Shown: piece by piece, positions 26,375 through 35,066 of the stretch | Numbering within the stretch: position 1 is the stretch's first letter | How the letters are laid out: every line of letters starts with the position of its first letter | Source: Microbacterium caowuchunii | Lineage (GTDB): Bacteria; Actinomycetota; Actinomycetes; Actinomycetales; Microbacteriaceae | DNA length: 64,000 nt | Direction of reading: 5' to 3' | Assembly (NCBI RefSeq): GCF_008727755.1 | Contig: NZ_CP044231.1 | Span: 868,001-932,000, forward strand | The notes under the pieces: generated by a model | What the model saw: only the letters and a program-made list of their open reading frames with translations | The model's database searches: none | What the model was told of the DNA's origin: nothing | Made by a program: the position numbers and the translations under genes

Positions 26375-26872
26375 ATGCGCACACTGGTGCTGAATGCGGG
26401 GTACGAACCGCTCGGCGTGGTCTCCTTCAAACGTGCTCTCGTGCTCGTCATGAACGAGAAGGCCACCATCATCGAGCAGGTCGAGGGCGAGCCCGTGTGT
26501 GCGACGAGTCGCGTCTATGAACGCCCCGCGGTGATCATCCTGACGCGGTACGTACGCATCCCCGGTGCACGCAGCGCGCCGGTCACCCGCCGCGGGGTGC
26601 TCCGCCGCGACGCGCACCGCTGTGCCTACTGCGGCGGTGCGGCCTCAACGATCGACCATGTCCTGCCGCGCTCGCGCGGCGGCAAGGACACCTGGGAGAA
26701 CCTCGTCGCCTGCTGCCTGCGCTGCAACAACCTCAAGGGCGACCGCACCCCCCAGGAGATGTCCTGGTCGCTGCGCCTGGTCCCGGGCGCCCCGCGCGGC
26801 GGGCAATGGACCGTGCGCGGAGTGGACCGTGCCGACCCGCGCTGGGAACCGTACCTCGCCCTCGCCGCCTGA
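26375..26872 (+). CDS. HNH endonuclease family protein
   Basis: 165 residues. N-terminal MRTLVLNAGYEPLGVVSFKRALVL is typical of a widespread actinobacterial HNH protein. The nuclease motif is complete: CAYCGG zinc pair, STIDHVLPRSRGG (catalytic His), NLVACCLRCNNLKGDRTP (Asn, His-like and second zinc pair). ATG at 26375 with GAGAGGA upstream fixes the start; longer versions run into the terminator. Cytosolic. The biological target of this family is unknown; no phage or restriction gene is adjacent. Confidence 0.93.
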   Translation: MRTLVLNAGYEPLGVVSFKRALVLVMNEKATIIEQVEGEPVCATSRVYERPAVIILTRYVRIPGARSAPVTRRGVLRRDAHRCAYCGGAASTIDHVLPRSRGGKDTWENLVACCLRCNNLKGDRTPQEMSWSLRLVPGAPRGGQWTVRGVDRADPRWEPYLALAA

Positions 26873-26877
26873 GCGGA

Positions 26878-27375
26878 TCACTCCGGTTCGAGCAGTGCCA
26901 GCCAGCGGGTGAGGATCGGTTCGATCGCCGCAGCATCCGCGGGCCCCAGCTCGTCGAGCAGGCGCCGTTCGTTCGCGAGATGCGCGGTCACGGCCTCGTC
27001 GATCAGGGTGAGCCCGGCCGGAGTCAGGCGCACGAGCCGGCGCCGGGCGTCGTCCGCTCCGCCCTCCCGCGCGACCAGCCCGCGCTCGACCAGTCGGTCG
27101 ACCCGCTTGGTGAGCCCGCCGCTGGTGACCATCGTGTGCGCCGCGAGCTCTCCGGCCGTCCGGGCGTAGGGTTCCCCGGCACGGCGCAGGGTCGCGAGGA
27201 GGTCGAACTCCGGCTCGCTGAGGCCGAAACCGGCATAGACCTCGGTGAGCTCCCGGGTGAGCGCCTGCGCGATGCGGTGCAGACGGCCGATGACCCCCTG
27301 CGGGGAGGGGTCGAGGTCGGGGCGGGCGAGGCGCCATTCTGCCTGGATCTGGGCCACGCGATCAGGAGCGGTCAT
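26878..27375 (-). CDS. MarR-family transcriptional regulator
   Basis: 165 residues. Winged helix-turn-helix: EPEFDLLATLRRAGEPYARTAGELAAHTMVTSGGLTKRVDRLVERGL, then a wing with GGADDARRRLVRLTPAG. The dimerisation helices lie at both ends. It is divergent from the EamA transporter gene, with only 39 bases between starts, and that gap holds an operator-like palindrome, so it most likely represses both itself and the exporter until a small-molecule ligand binds. Ligand unknown. Confidence 0.92.
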   Translation of the reverse strand: MTAPDRVAQIQAEWRLARPDLDPSPQGVIGRLHRIAQALTRELTEVYAGFGLSEPEFDLLATLRRAGEPYARTAGELAAHTMVTSGGLTKRVDRLVERGLVAREGGADDARRRLVRLTPAGLTLIDEAVTAHLANERRLLDELGPADAAAIEPILTRWLALLEPE

Positions 27376-27381
27376 GCCTCG

Positions 27382-27407
27382 ACTTTATCTTCCGCGCAAG
27401 GTAAAGT
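27382..27407. promoter_or_regulatory. Operator-like palindrome between marR-type and EamA genes
   Basis: A 26-base imperfect palindrome with ends ACTTTATCTT and AAGGTAAAGT; 11 of 13 base pairs match. A third half-site GGAAGATAAA runs across the EamA start codon (27417-27426). The AT-rich core contrasts with the surrounding GC-rich DNA. It is a natural site for the MarR-type repressor. Confidence 0.65.
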
Positions 27408-27414
27408 CCCTTCC

Positions 27415-28338
27415 ATGGAAGATAAATTCGGGAGATGGATCGCGGTGACGGCGATCGCCCCGATCGCCTGGGGCGCGACGTACGTCGTGACGCGCCAGCT
27501 CCTGCCTGCCGAGACCCCGCTGTGGGGGAGTGTCATCCGGTGTCTTCCCGCGGGCCTGCTCGTGCTGCTGATCGTGCGACGACTGCCGCAGGGGGCGTGG
27601 TGGTGGCGCTCCCTGGTGCTGGGGGTGCTGAACGTCGGCGGGTTCTGCGTGCTGGTCTACATCGTCGGGCAGCGCCTTCCCTCGAGCCTCGCCGCCGCGC
27701 TCATGTCCGCGTCCGCCGCGGGCATGATGCTCTTCGCGTGGATGCTGCTGCGCCAGCGTCCGAAGCTCCGTGCCGCGGTCGGCGCGCTGATCGGCATCGG
27801 CGGGGTCGTGCTCATGCTCGGCGTCGGCGGTGAGGACGTCGACGGATGGGGCGTCGTGGCGTCCGTCGGTGCCATGCTGGCCTCCTCGCTCGGTTTCGTG
27901 CTGACCGCCCGGTGGGGACGGGGCGTGCCGCCTCTGACGATGACGGCGTGGCAACTGCTCGCGGGGTCGCTCGTACTCCTCCCGCTCGCGCTGCTTGTGG
28001 AAGGATCGCCGCCGGTTCTCGATGCGCCCGCCGCCGGCGGCTTCGCGTTCGTGATCGTCGTCGGCACGGCGCTCGCCTACGCGGCGTGGTTCACGGGGCT
28101 GCGCAGGCTGCGGCCAGGGGTCGTCGGCATCGTCGGGCTGCTCAATCCGGTGACCGGCGCGGTGCTCGGCGTCGCGGTCGGTGGTGAGGCGTTCGGTCTC
28201 CCGCAGTTCATGGGACTGGCTCTGGTGGTGTGCGGGGTCCTGCTGGGGGTGGTTCCGGGCCGGATGGCAGTCCGCCGCCGGCGATCGACGGTCTTCGACG
28301 CCCCGGCGTCGGTATCCCGTGATGGGATGAGGGGATGA
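27415..28338 (+). CDS. EamA-type DMT transporter
   Basis: 307 residues with ten predicted membrane helices, in two EamA halves. The first opens with ITAIAPIAWGATYVV-like sequence (AVTAIAPIAWGATYVVTRQLL), the second begins at WGVVASVGAMLASSLGFVLTARW. Basic end RRRRS. Likely a small-molecule exporter at the cytoplasmic membrane. ATG at 27415; the upstream in-frame ORF overlaps marR and the operator. The stop overlaps the start of the isochorismatase-type gene (ATGA), so both are co-translated under MarR control. Confidence 0.9.
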   Translation: MEDKFGRWIAVTAIAPIAWGATYVVTRQLLPAETPLWGSVIRCLPAGLLVLLIVRRLPQGAWWWRSLVLGVLNVGGFCVLVYIVGQRLPSSLAAALMSASAAGMMLFAWMLLRQRPKLRAAVGALIGIGGVVLMLGVGGEDVDGWGVVASVGAMLASSLGFVLTARWGRGVPPLTMTAWQLLAGSLVLLPLALLVEGSPPVLDAPAAGGFAFVIVVGTALAYAAWFTGLRRLRPGVVGIVGLLNPVTGAVLGVAVGGEAFGLPQFMGLALVVCGVLLGVVPGRMAVRRRRSTVFDAPASVSRDGMRG

Positions 28339-28898
28339 CCCGGGCTCTCCTCGTGATCGACATGCAACGCGGCTTCGACGACCTCGACTTCTGGGGGCCG
28401 ACCGCGAACCCCGATTGCGAGGCGAACGTCGCCGCCCTGGTCGGGGCGTGGCGGGACTCGGGCGAGCCGATCGTGGTCGTGCGGCATGACTCGGACTCCG
28501 CCGGCTCGCCGCTGCATCCGGGAAACCCCGGCAACGCTCTGGTCGACGCGGTGGCGGGCGCGCCCGCGGCGCTGACGGTCGCCAAGCGGGTCAACTCCGC
28601 GTTCTACGGCGATCCGGATCTGCACGCCTGGTTGCGGGAGAACGGGATCCGCGAACTCGTGCTCTGCGGCATCCAGACCAACATGTGCGTCGAGACGACG
28701 GCCCGGATGGCGGGGAACCTCGGCTACGACACCACCGTCGTCCTGGATGCCACGCGCACGTTCGATCTCTCGGCCGAGGTGCCCGGGGTCGGTGTCGTCC
28801 CGCGATCGGCGAAGGAGCTGATGGCGACGACGGCCCTCGTGCTGCAGGAGGGCGGGTTCGCCCGGATCCGCACCACGGCAGAGCTCCTCGCCGGCTGA
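28335..28898 (+). CDS. Isochorismatase-family cysteine hydrolase
   Basis: 187 residues. Catalytic triad visible: Asp9 (LLVIDMQRGF), Lys near 86 (VAKRVNSAFYGD) and Cys near 119 (CGIQTNMCVETTAR), with the cis-peptide segment GIQTN. Such enzymes hydrolyse amides or nicotinamide-like compounds. It is the last gene of the marR-controlled transporter unit, so the pair may detoxify and export a common compound; this is inference. Start ATG at 28335 overlaps the transporter stop. Confidence 0.93.
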   Translation: MTRALLVIDMQRGFDDLDFWGPTANPDCEANVAALVGAWRDSGEPIVVVRHDSDSAGSPLHPGNPGNALVDAVAGAPAALTVAKRVNSAFYGDPDLHAWLRENGIRELVLCGIQTNMCVETTARMAGNLGYDTTVVLDATRTFDLSAEVPGVGVVPRSAKELMATTALVLQEGGFARIRTTAELLAG

Positions 28899-28968
28899 GG
28901 TCCGACGCGCCGCACGATGACGGCGATGTCGCAGGTCGGTCGTATCTTCGAATCTGACATTGAGAAGC

Positions 28969-28984
28969 TAGAACATACGTTCTA
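28969..28984. promoter_or_regulatory. LexA (SOS) box of the imuA-imuB-dnaE2 operon
   Basis: TAGAAC-ATAC-GTTCTA is a perfect 16-base palindrome matching the actinobacterial LexA box core GAAC-N4-GTTC. It lies 10 bases before the imuA GTG start, so LexA would block transcription of the mutasome until DNA damage. Confidence 0.93.
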
Positions 28985-28994
28985 ACCTGTTGGA

Positions 28995-29744
28995 GTGAAG
29001 GTCATCGTGCGAGAAGACGCTGTCGGCGAGGTCCGACGCCTGCGCGCGCAGCTCGAGCGGGTGCAGGGCCGGCGCATGGAGGCCGCCGTCCTGCCGACCC
29101 ATCCGTCGCTCGGCGCCCTTCTCGACGGCGGCGGGCTGCGGGCCGGTGCCGCCTACACCGTCGCCCCGTCGACGTCGTTGCTGCTGTCGCTGATGGCCCG
29201 ACCCTCGCGGGACGGCGCCTGGTGCGCTGCGGTCGGCATGCCCGAGCTGGGCGCGGAGGCCGCCGAAGGACTGGGGGTGGCCCTGGAACGCCTCGTGCTG
29301 GTTCCCGATCCCGGGCCGCGGTGGCTGAGCGTCGCCGCGACGCTCGCCGAGGTGATGCCGGTCGTGGCGGTGCGTCCCACCGGGCGGGTCTCCGAGGCGG
29401 AGGCGTCCCGCTTCATGGTGCGCCTGCGCGATCGCGGGGCGACCCTGCTGGTGCAGGGCGTGTGGCCGCAGGCCGAGGCATCCCTGCAGATCGGCGACGT
29501 GGAGTGGTCCGGGCTCGGCGACGGCCACGGCTACCTCTCCTCCCGGGCGGTGACCGTGACGGTGCACTCCCGTCGCTCCCCGGTGCCCCGGCGGGCACGG
29601 ATGCTGCTGCCGGACCGGGAGGGCACGCTCGCGCCGCTGGCGACGCCCATCCGCGAGGTCGGGCCGCACGGGACGCCCATCCGCGAGGTCGGGCCGCACG
29701 GGACGCCCATCCGCGAGGTCGCGCCGATGCGGGCGGTGGGCTGA
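28995..29744 (+). CDS. imuA: ImuA-like protein (mutasome accessory)
   Basis: 249 residues. Degenerate RecA-like protein: LPTHPSLGALLDGGGLRAGAAYTV, then VAPSTSLLLSLMARP in place of a proper Walker A, WCAAVGMPELG, and LLVQGVWPQAEASLQIGDVEWSGLG. In actinobacteria ImuA' works with ImuB and DnaE2 in damage-induced mutagenic synthesis. GTG start at 28995, just after the LexA box; a second GTG at 29007 is also possible. The C-terminus carries a 10-residue tandem repeat (TPIREVGPHG), see the separate repeat entry. The gene precedes imuB by one base. Confidence 0.9.
   Translation: MKVIVREDAVGEVRRLRAQLERVQGRRMEAAVLPTHPSLGALLDGGGLRAGAAYTVAPSTSLLLSLMARPSRDGAWCAAVGMPELGAEAAEGLGVALERLVLVPDPGPRWLSVAATLAEVMPVVAVRPTGRVSEAEASRFMVRLRDRGATLLVQGVWPQAEASLQIGDVEWSGLGDGHGYLSSRAVTVTVHSRRSPVPRRARMLLPDREGTLAPLATPIREVGPHGTPIREVGPHGTPIREVAPMRAVG
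29643..29721 (+). repeat. 30-bp tandem repeat at the 3' end of imuA
   Basis: Units 29643-29672 and 29673-29702 are identical, with a third partial unit to 29721. They encode TPIREVGPHG twice and TPIREV once. Copy number can vary by slippage without breaking the frame. Confidence 0.93.
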
Positions 29745-29745
29745 G

Positions 29746-31470
29746 ATGCCCGAGCAGATCCGCAGCCTCGTGCTCTGGGTGCCGGACTGGCCGGTCGTGG
29801 CGGTGCGGCGGGAGCGGGCGAAGCCCTCCGCACCGGAATCCACGCCCGGAGCCACCGGTGGCGACAGTGCAGCTCGAGACGATGCCGCCCGAGACGATGC
29901 AGCCCGAGACGATGCAGCCGGCGATGGCCGGACGACTCTCGAGCATGAGCCCGAGCCCGACCCCGAGCCCGACCCGGCTCTCCTGCTCGAGACCGACCCG
30001 CCGCTCGCGGTGATCGAGAAGAACATGGTCGTGGCCTGCTCCGCCACGGCCCGGGCGGAGGGGGTGCGGCGCGGCCAGCGTCGCCGGGACGCGCAGGGGC
30101 ACTGTCCGCGGCTGGAGCTCGTGCCGGCGGATGCGGCGCGCGACCACCGCGCCTTCTCGCCGCTCGTCTCGGCGGTGGAGCAGCTCGCCCCGCACGTGCA
30201 GGTGGTGCGTCCGGGGCTGTGCGCCCTGAAGGCGCGGGGGCCTGCCCGGTACTACGGGGGCGAGTCCGCGGCAGCCGAGACGCTGCGGGCGGCCCTTCTC
30301 GCCCAGGGGATCGCGGATGTGCGCGTGGGGATCGCGGACGGACCCTTCACCGCCGAGCAGGCGGCCCGCGCCGCCACCCGGGCGGACGACCCCGTCCGGA
30401 TCGTCCCACCGGGCCGGGCGGGCGATTTCCTCGCTCCACTGCCCGTGACCGCTCTGCTCGATTCGGCTTCCGGCGGGCAGGGCGAGACCGATCTCGCCCA
30501 CCTCCTCGCCCGGCTGGGCGTGCACACCCTCGGGGCGTTCGCCGGACTCGAGGTCGATCGGGTGCGCGAGCGGCTGGGGGAGCGGGGCGTGCACCTGCAG
30601 TCCCTCGCCGCCGGGGCGGACTCCCGCACGGTCGACCCCCGTACGCCGCCGCCGGAGCTGCACCGCGAGGTCGTGTTCGACCCGCCCGTCGAACTCGCCG
30701 AGCAGGCCGCGTTCGGCATGCGCGTCGCCGCGGAGGAGTTCATCGCCCGGCTCGACGCCGAACGCCTCGTCTGCACGGAGCTGCGCGTGGAGCTCTGGGG
30801 CGACCGGGGCGAGCGCAGTGAGCGGGTGTGGCTGCATCCGGGCACGTTCGACGGGTCCGCCGTCGTCGACCGGGTGCGCTGGCAACTGGCCGAGGAGCAG
30901 GGGTTCCAGAGTGGCGTCACCCGGGTGCGGATCTCGCCCGAGGCGGTGGATGCCGCCGCGCACCACGTCGTGGGGCTGTTCGGTGCGGGGGAGCGCGAGA
31001 AGGTGCACCACGCGCTCTCCCGGGTGCAGGCCATCCTCGGTCACCGCGGGGTCGTGACGCCCGTCGTCGGTGGGGGCCGGTGGCTCGAGGAGCGTCAGGT
31101 GCTGGTGCCCTGGGGGGATCGGGCCACGACCCCGGGGGATCCGTCCCGGCCGTGGCCGGGTTCGCTCCCGGCGCCGCTGCCCACCACCGTCTATCCGCGT
31201 CCGCGCCCTGCGGAGGTCAGGGACGGGCGGGGGCAGCGGGTGACGGTCGACGAACGCGGGATGCTCTCCGCCGCCCCTGTCGACGTGGCGGTGGAGGGCG
31301 CCCGGCGCGCGGTGGTCTCCTGGGCGGGGCCGTGGCCGGTGGTGGAACGGGAGTGGGATGCGGTGCGCCGCCGGGTGGCGTACCGGTTCCAGATCGTCGA
31401 CGCCGCGCAGGAGGCGTGGCTGCTGGTGCACGAAGCGGCCGGCTGGCACGCCGAGGCGAAGTACGACTGA
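29746..31470 (+). CDS. imuB: ImuB-like Y-family polymerase homologue
   Basis: 574 residues. Y-family (DinB-like) fold without the full catalytic acidic set, as is known for ImuB, which acts as adaptor linking DnaE2 and the beta clamp. N-terminal LVLWVPDWPVVAV, thumb/finger region LETDPPLAVIEKNMVVACSATARAEGVRRGQ, then ALKARGPARYYGGESAAAE and the helix-hairpin-helix LLARLGVHTLGAFAGLEVDRV. C-terminal region has the WPGSLPAPLPTTVYP motif. Residues 42-60 are a low-complexity (DDAAR) insert. Second gene of the LexA-controlled mutasome operon, one base after imuA. Confidence 0.92.
   Translation: MPEQIRSLVLWVPDWPVVAVRRERAKPSAPESTPGATGGDSAARDDAARDDAARDDAAGDGRTTLEHEPEPDPEPDPALLLETDPPLAVIEKNMVVACSATARAEGVRRGQRRRDAQGHCPRLELVPADAARDHRAFSPLVSAVEQLAPHVQVVRPGLCALKARGPARYYGGESAAAETLRAALLAQGIADVRVGIADGPFTAEQAARAATRADDPVRIVPPGRAGDFLAPLPVTALLDSASGGQGETDLAHLLARLGVHTLGAFAGLEVDRVRERLGERGVHLQSLAAGADSRTVDPRTPPPELHREVVFDPPVELAEQAAFGMRVAAEEFIARLDAERLVCTELRVELWGDRGERSERVWLHPGTFDGSAVVDRVRWQLAEEQGFQSGVTRVRISPEAVDAAAHHVVGLFGAGEREKVHHALSRVQAILGHRGVVTPVVGGGRWLEERQVLVPWGDRATTPGDPSRPWPGSLPAPLPTTVYPRPRPAEVRDGRGQRVTVDERGMLSAAPVDVAVEGARRAVVSWAGPWPVVEREWDAVRRRVAYRFQIVDAAQEAWLLVHEAAGWHAEAKYD
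29866..29925 (+). repeat. 15-bp tandem repeat inside imuB
   Basis: Four 15-base units of the form GATGCAGCCCGAGAC, with variants in the first and last, encode repeated Asp-Asp-Ala-Ala-Arg. It falls between the first strand and the fingers of the Y-family fold, so it is a surface loop. Confidence 0.85.
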
Positions 31471-31502
31471 CAGATGGACGGATGCGGAGAGGGAGGACGC
31501 TG

Positions 31503-34500
31503 ATGGGATGGCACAACCCGGCCGTACCGTGGTCGCAGCTCGAACGCACCCTCAGTGACGTGCGCCGCCCGGCACCCGGCCCGCCCGGCGCGGACGGCGG
31601 CGACAGTCCGGCATGGTCGCACAAGCGCGGGCCGTACGTGCCGCCGCCGATCGAGCGGCCCGAGCAGATCGTGCCCTACGCCGAGCTGCACGCGCACTCG
31701 TCGTACTCGTTCCTCGACGGCGCCTCGTCTCCCGAGGAGCTCGTGGAGGAGGCGGAACGGCTGGGACTGCACGCCCTCGCCGTCACCGACCACGACGGTT
31801 TCTACGGGATCGTCCGGTTCGCCGAGGCGGCCGAGCAGCGCGCGGTGCAGACCGTCTTCGGTGCCGAGCTGTCGCTGGAGCTCCCCGCCCCGCAGAAGGG
31901 GCGGCCGGACCCGGTCGGCCGGCACCTGGTGGTGCTCGCCCGGCAGCAGGAGGGCTACCACCGGCTCGCCGGCGCGCTCACTCGGGCGCAGCTGCGCGGC
32001 GCCGAGAAGGGACGGCCGGTCTACGACCTGGCCGAGCTCGCGGAGCAGTCCGGTGGCCCGCGTGACCCCCAGTGGGCGGTGCTCACCGGATGCCGCAAGG
32101 GCGGTGTGCGGCAGGCGCTCGCCGCCGGCGGGCCCGCCGCCGCGGCGGAGGAGCTCGACCTGCTCGTGGAGCTCTTCGGCCGCGACGCCGTGCACGTGGA
32201 GCTGATCGACCACGGGGACCCCCGGGACACCCGCACGAACGACATCCTGGCCGCCCTGGCCGCCGAGCGGGGGCTGCCGCTGCTCGCCACCGGCAACGTG
32301 CACTACGCGGTGCCCGACCGGCGGCTGCTCGCCGCCGCGATCGCCGCGGTGCGGGCGAACCGCAGCATGGACGAGCTCGACGGCTGGCTGCCCGCGCACG
32401 GCGGGGCGTTCCTGCGCTCGGGGGCGGAGATGGCGGCCCGGTTCGCCCGGTACCCCGGGGCGGTGGCGTGGACGGTGACCCTCGCCGACGAACTGGCGTT
32501 CTCGCTGCGGAAGGCTTCCCCGGCGCTGCCGAAGCTCCCGGTGCCCGAGGGGCACACGCCGATGTCGTGGCTGCGCCGCCTGGTCTGGGATGCGGTGCCC
32601 CGCGCCTACCCGAACCTCACCGACGGCCAGCGTCGCCGCATCGAGCGGGAGCTCGAGGTGATCGAGATGAAGGACTTCCCGGGGTACTTCCTGATCGTGC
32701 ACGGCATCGTGCAGGAGGCCCGGCGTCGCGGCATCCTGTGCCAGGGGCGGGGATCGGCGGCCAACAGTGCCGTCTGCTTCCTGCTCGACATCACCGCGGT
32801 CGACGCGATCTACTACAACCTGCCCTTCGAGCGGTTCCTCTCGAGCCTGCGCGACGAGGAGCCGGACATCGACGTCGACTTCGACTCCGACCGGCGCGAG
32901 GAGATCATCCAGTGGGTGTACTCCACCTACGGGCGCGAGCGCGCCGCGCAGGTCGCGAACGTCATCCAGTACCGGCCGAAGAACGCGGTGCGCGACATGG
33001 CCCGCGCCCTCGGGTATTCGCCGGGGCAGCAGGACGCCTGGTCGAAGCAGGTGGAGCGCTGGGGCGCCTCTCTGGAGAGCGCCCCGGATCACGACATCCC
33101 GGATCAGGTCATCGCCTACGCGACCGAACTGCTGAAGGCCCCGCGGCACCTCGGCATCCACTCCGGCGGGATGGTGCTCACCGAGCGTCCGGTCGGCGAG
33201 GTCGCCCCCATCGAGCACGCCCGCATGCCCGGCCGCACCGTCATCCAGTGGGACAAGGACGACGCGGCCTGGATGGGACTCGTGAAGTTCGATCTGCTGG
33301 GACTCGGGATGCTGTCCGCCCTGCAGTACTGCTTCGATCTCATCCGCGCCGGGACCGGGGAGGAGTGGGAGCTCCGGTCGCTGCCGAAGGACGAGGCGGC
33401 CGTCTACGACATGCTCTGCCGGGCCGATTCGATCGGGGTGTTCCAGGTGGAGTCGCGCGCGCAGATGGGGCTGCTGCCGCGGCTGCGACCGCGGTGCTTC
33501 TACGACCTCGTGATCGAGATCGCGCTCGTGCGTCCGGGGCCGATCCAGGGCGGTGCGGTGCATCCGTTCGTACGGCGCAAGCTCGGTCAGGAGAAGGTGA
33601 CGTATCCGCATCCGGATCTGAAGCCGGTGCTGGAGCGGACGCTGGGGATCCCGGTCTTCCAGGAGCAGCTCATGCAGATGGCGATGGTGGTGGGGGACCT
33701 CACCGGCGAGGATGCGGACCTCATGCGCCGGGCGATGGGCTCCAAGCGAGGGCTCGAGCGCATCGACTCGTTGCGCGAGAAGCTGTACGCCGGGATGACC
33801 CGGCACGGCCTGGTGGGGGAGGACGCGGACGCGATCTACCGGAAGATCCAGGCGTTCGCGAACTTCGGGTTCGCCGAGTCGCACTCCCTCTCGTTCGGGC
33901 TGCTCGTGTACGCGAGCTCCTGGCTGAAGCTGCACTATCCCGCGGCGTTCCTCGCCGGGCTCCTGCGCGCGCAGCCGATGGGGTTCTACTCGCCCGCGAC
34001 CCTTGTCTCGGACGCGCGGCGGCACGGGGTGGACGTGCGGCGTCCGGACCTGCAGCGCTCCGGTGTCGAGGCGACGCTGGAGGCGCGGGGGGAGTTCACC
34101 GCTCCGACCGGCCGCGACGCGTGCCGCGGGGAGCAGCCGCCGGTGGGGGAGTTCGACCCGGCGGCGCCGGACGAGTCGGAGGCGCACCGGCGCGACGGGG
34201 CCTTCGCGGTGCGGCTGGGGCTCGCCGCGGTGAAGGGGATCGGGGTGCCGCTCGCGACCCGCATCGTCGCGGCCCGGAAGCAGGCCGGGCCGTTCCGGGA
34301 CATGCCGGACCTCGTGCGCCGCGTCGACCTGAACGTCGCGCAGCTGGAGGCGCTCGCGACGGCCGGGGCGTTCGACTGCTTCGGGCTCAGTCGCCGTGAG
34401 GCGATGTGGCTGGCCGGGTCGGCGGCGGAGAACCGGCCGGTGTTCCTGCCCCACTCCTTCGTCGCCGTGCAGCCGCCGTTGTTTCCCGATCCGTCGAGCT

Positions 34501-34907
34501 ACGAGGTGCTGGCCTCGGACCTGTGGGCGACGGGGATCTCCACCGACGACCACCCGCTGACGCACTACCGGTCCGCGCTGGACGCCCGGGGGGTGCTCAC
34601 CTCCCGGGAGCTCCGTACCCACGAACCGGGCCGGCGGGTGGAAGTCGCGGGGCTCGTGACGCACCGGCAGCGGCCGGCCACCGCATCCGGGATCACGTTC
34701 ATCAACCTCGAGGACGAGCACGGTCTCGTCAACGTGATCTGCTCGGTGGGGGTGTGGAACCGGCATCGGCGGCTGGTGCGCGACGCCCCGGCGCTGATCG
34801 TGCGGGGGATGCTGGAGCGTTCCACCGAGGGGGTGACCAACCTCGTCGCCGACGGTTTCGAGGACATGCGCGTGGGGGTGCAGCACCGCTCCCGCGACTT
34901 CCGCTGA
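31503..34907 (+). CDS. dnaE2: Error-prone DNA polymerase DnaE2 (ImuC)
   Basis: 1134 residues. C-family polymerase alpha subunit of the DnaE2 type. Order: PHP domain (YAELHAHSSYSFLDGASSPEE ...TDHDGFYGI), palm with catalytic acids EPDIDVDFDSDRREEI (~454), PNLTDGQRRRIERELEVI, Walker-free fingers, helix-hairpin-helix, and a C-terminal OB domain (VTHRQRPATASGITFINLEDE). Carries out mutagenic translesion synthesis after DNA damage. ATG at 31503 after GGGAGGA; the large frame beginning at 30828 is antiregister with imuB and not used. Third gene of the SOS operon, 32 bases after imuB. Confidence 0.95.
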   Translation: MGWHNPAVPWSQLERTLSDVRRPAPGPPGADGGDSPAWSHKRGPYVPPPIERPEQIVPYAELHAHSSYSFLDGASSPEELVEEAERLGLHALAVTDHDGFYGIVRFAEAAEQRAVQTVFGAELSLELPAPQKGRPDPVGRHLVVLARQQEGYHRLAGALTRAQLRGAEKGRPVYDLAELAEQSGGPRDPQWAVLTGCRKGGVRQALAAGGPAAAAEELDLLVELFGRDAVHVELIDHGDPRDTRTNDILAALAAERGLPLLATGNVHYAVPDRRLLAAAIAAVRANRSMDELDGWLPAHGGAFLRSGAEMAARFARYPGAVAWTVTLADELAFSLRKASPALPKLPVPEGHTPMSWLRRLVWDAVPRAYPNLTDGQRRRIERELEVIEMKDFPGYFLIVHGIVQEARRRGILCQGRGSAANSAVCFLLDITAVDAIYYNLPFERFLSSLRDEEPDIDVDFDSDRREEIIQWVYSTYGRERAAQVANVIQYRPKNAVRDMARALGYSPGQQDAWSKQVERWGASLESAPDHDIPDQVIAYATELLKAPRHLGIHSGGMVLTERPVGEVAPIEHARMPGRTVIQWDKDDAAWMGLVKFDLLGLGMLSALQYCFDLIRAGTGEEWELRSLPKDEAAVYDMLCRADSIGVFQVESRAQMGLLPRLRPRCFYDLVIEIALVRPGPIQGGAVHPFVRRKLGQEKVTYPHPDLKPVLERTLGIPVFQEQLMQMAMVVGDLTGEDADLMRRAMGSKRGLERIDSLREKLYAGMTRHGLVGEDADAIYRKIQAFANFGFAESHSLSFGLLVYASSWLKLHYPAAFLAGLLRAQPMGFYSPATLVSDARRHGVDVRRPDLQRSGVEATLEARGEFTAPTGRDACRGEQPPVGEFDPAAPDESEAHRRDGAFAVRLGLAAVKGIGVPLATRIVAARKQAGPFRDMPDLVRRVDLNVAQLEALATAGAFDCFGLSRREAMWLAGSAAENRPVFLPHSFVAVQPPLFPDPSSYEVLASDLWATGISTDDHPLTHYRSALDARGVLTSRELRTHEPGRRVEVAGLVTHRQRPATASGITFINLEDEHGLVNVICSVGVWNRHRRLVRDAPALIVRGMLERSTEGVTNLVADGFEDMRVGVQHRSRDFR

Positions 34908-34922
34908 CCCCCGCCCCCTTTT

Positions 34923-34997
34923 CCCGCGAGACTGCATAGCCAGCACGAGACTGCGGCTGGTTACATCCGTCTCGTGGCGTGGATGCAGTCTCGCGGG
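34923..34997. repeat. 75-base nested palindrome
   Basis: Outer arms 34923-34937 and 34983-34997 (CCCGCGAGACTGCAT and its complement) match exactly over 15 bases. An inner pair CACGAGAC (34944-34951) and GTCTCGTG (34969-34976) is nested. The element lies in the gap after dnaE2 and could be a mobile or REP-like intergenic palindrome, or a terminator without T-run. Confidence 0.8.
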
Positions 34998-35022
34998 GGA
35001 GAGAACCACCGCGCACGACGAA

Positions 35023-35048
35023 GGCCCGGAGCGCGAGGTCTCCGGGCC
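35023..35048 (-). terminator. Terminator of the HesB-like gene
   Basis: GGCCCGGAG (35023-35031) pairs with CTCCGGGCC (35040-35048) around an 8-base loop. It lies 19 bases beyond the stop of the minus-strand HesB-like gene. Confidence 0.75.
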
Positions 35049-35066
35049 TTCGAGGTACGGATGCGG

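Noticed and set aside
30828..31502. N-terminal extension of dnaE2 from 30828
   Set aside because: It lies antiregister within imuB. DnaE2 homologues start near MGWHNP, and GGGAGGA precedes ATG 31503.
31191..35009. 1272-codon minus-strand frame opposite dnaE2 and imuB
   Set aside because: Exact shadow of the dnaE2 gene in GC-rich DNA; no family likeness; dnaE2 is unmistakable on the other strand.
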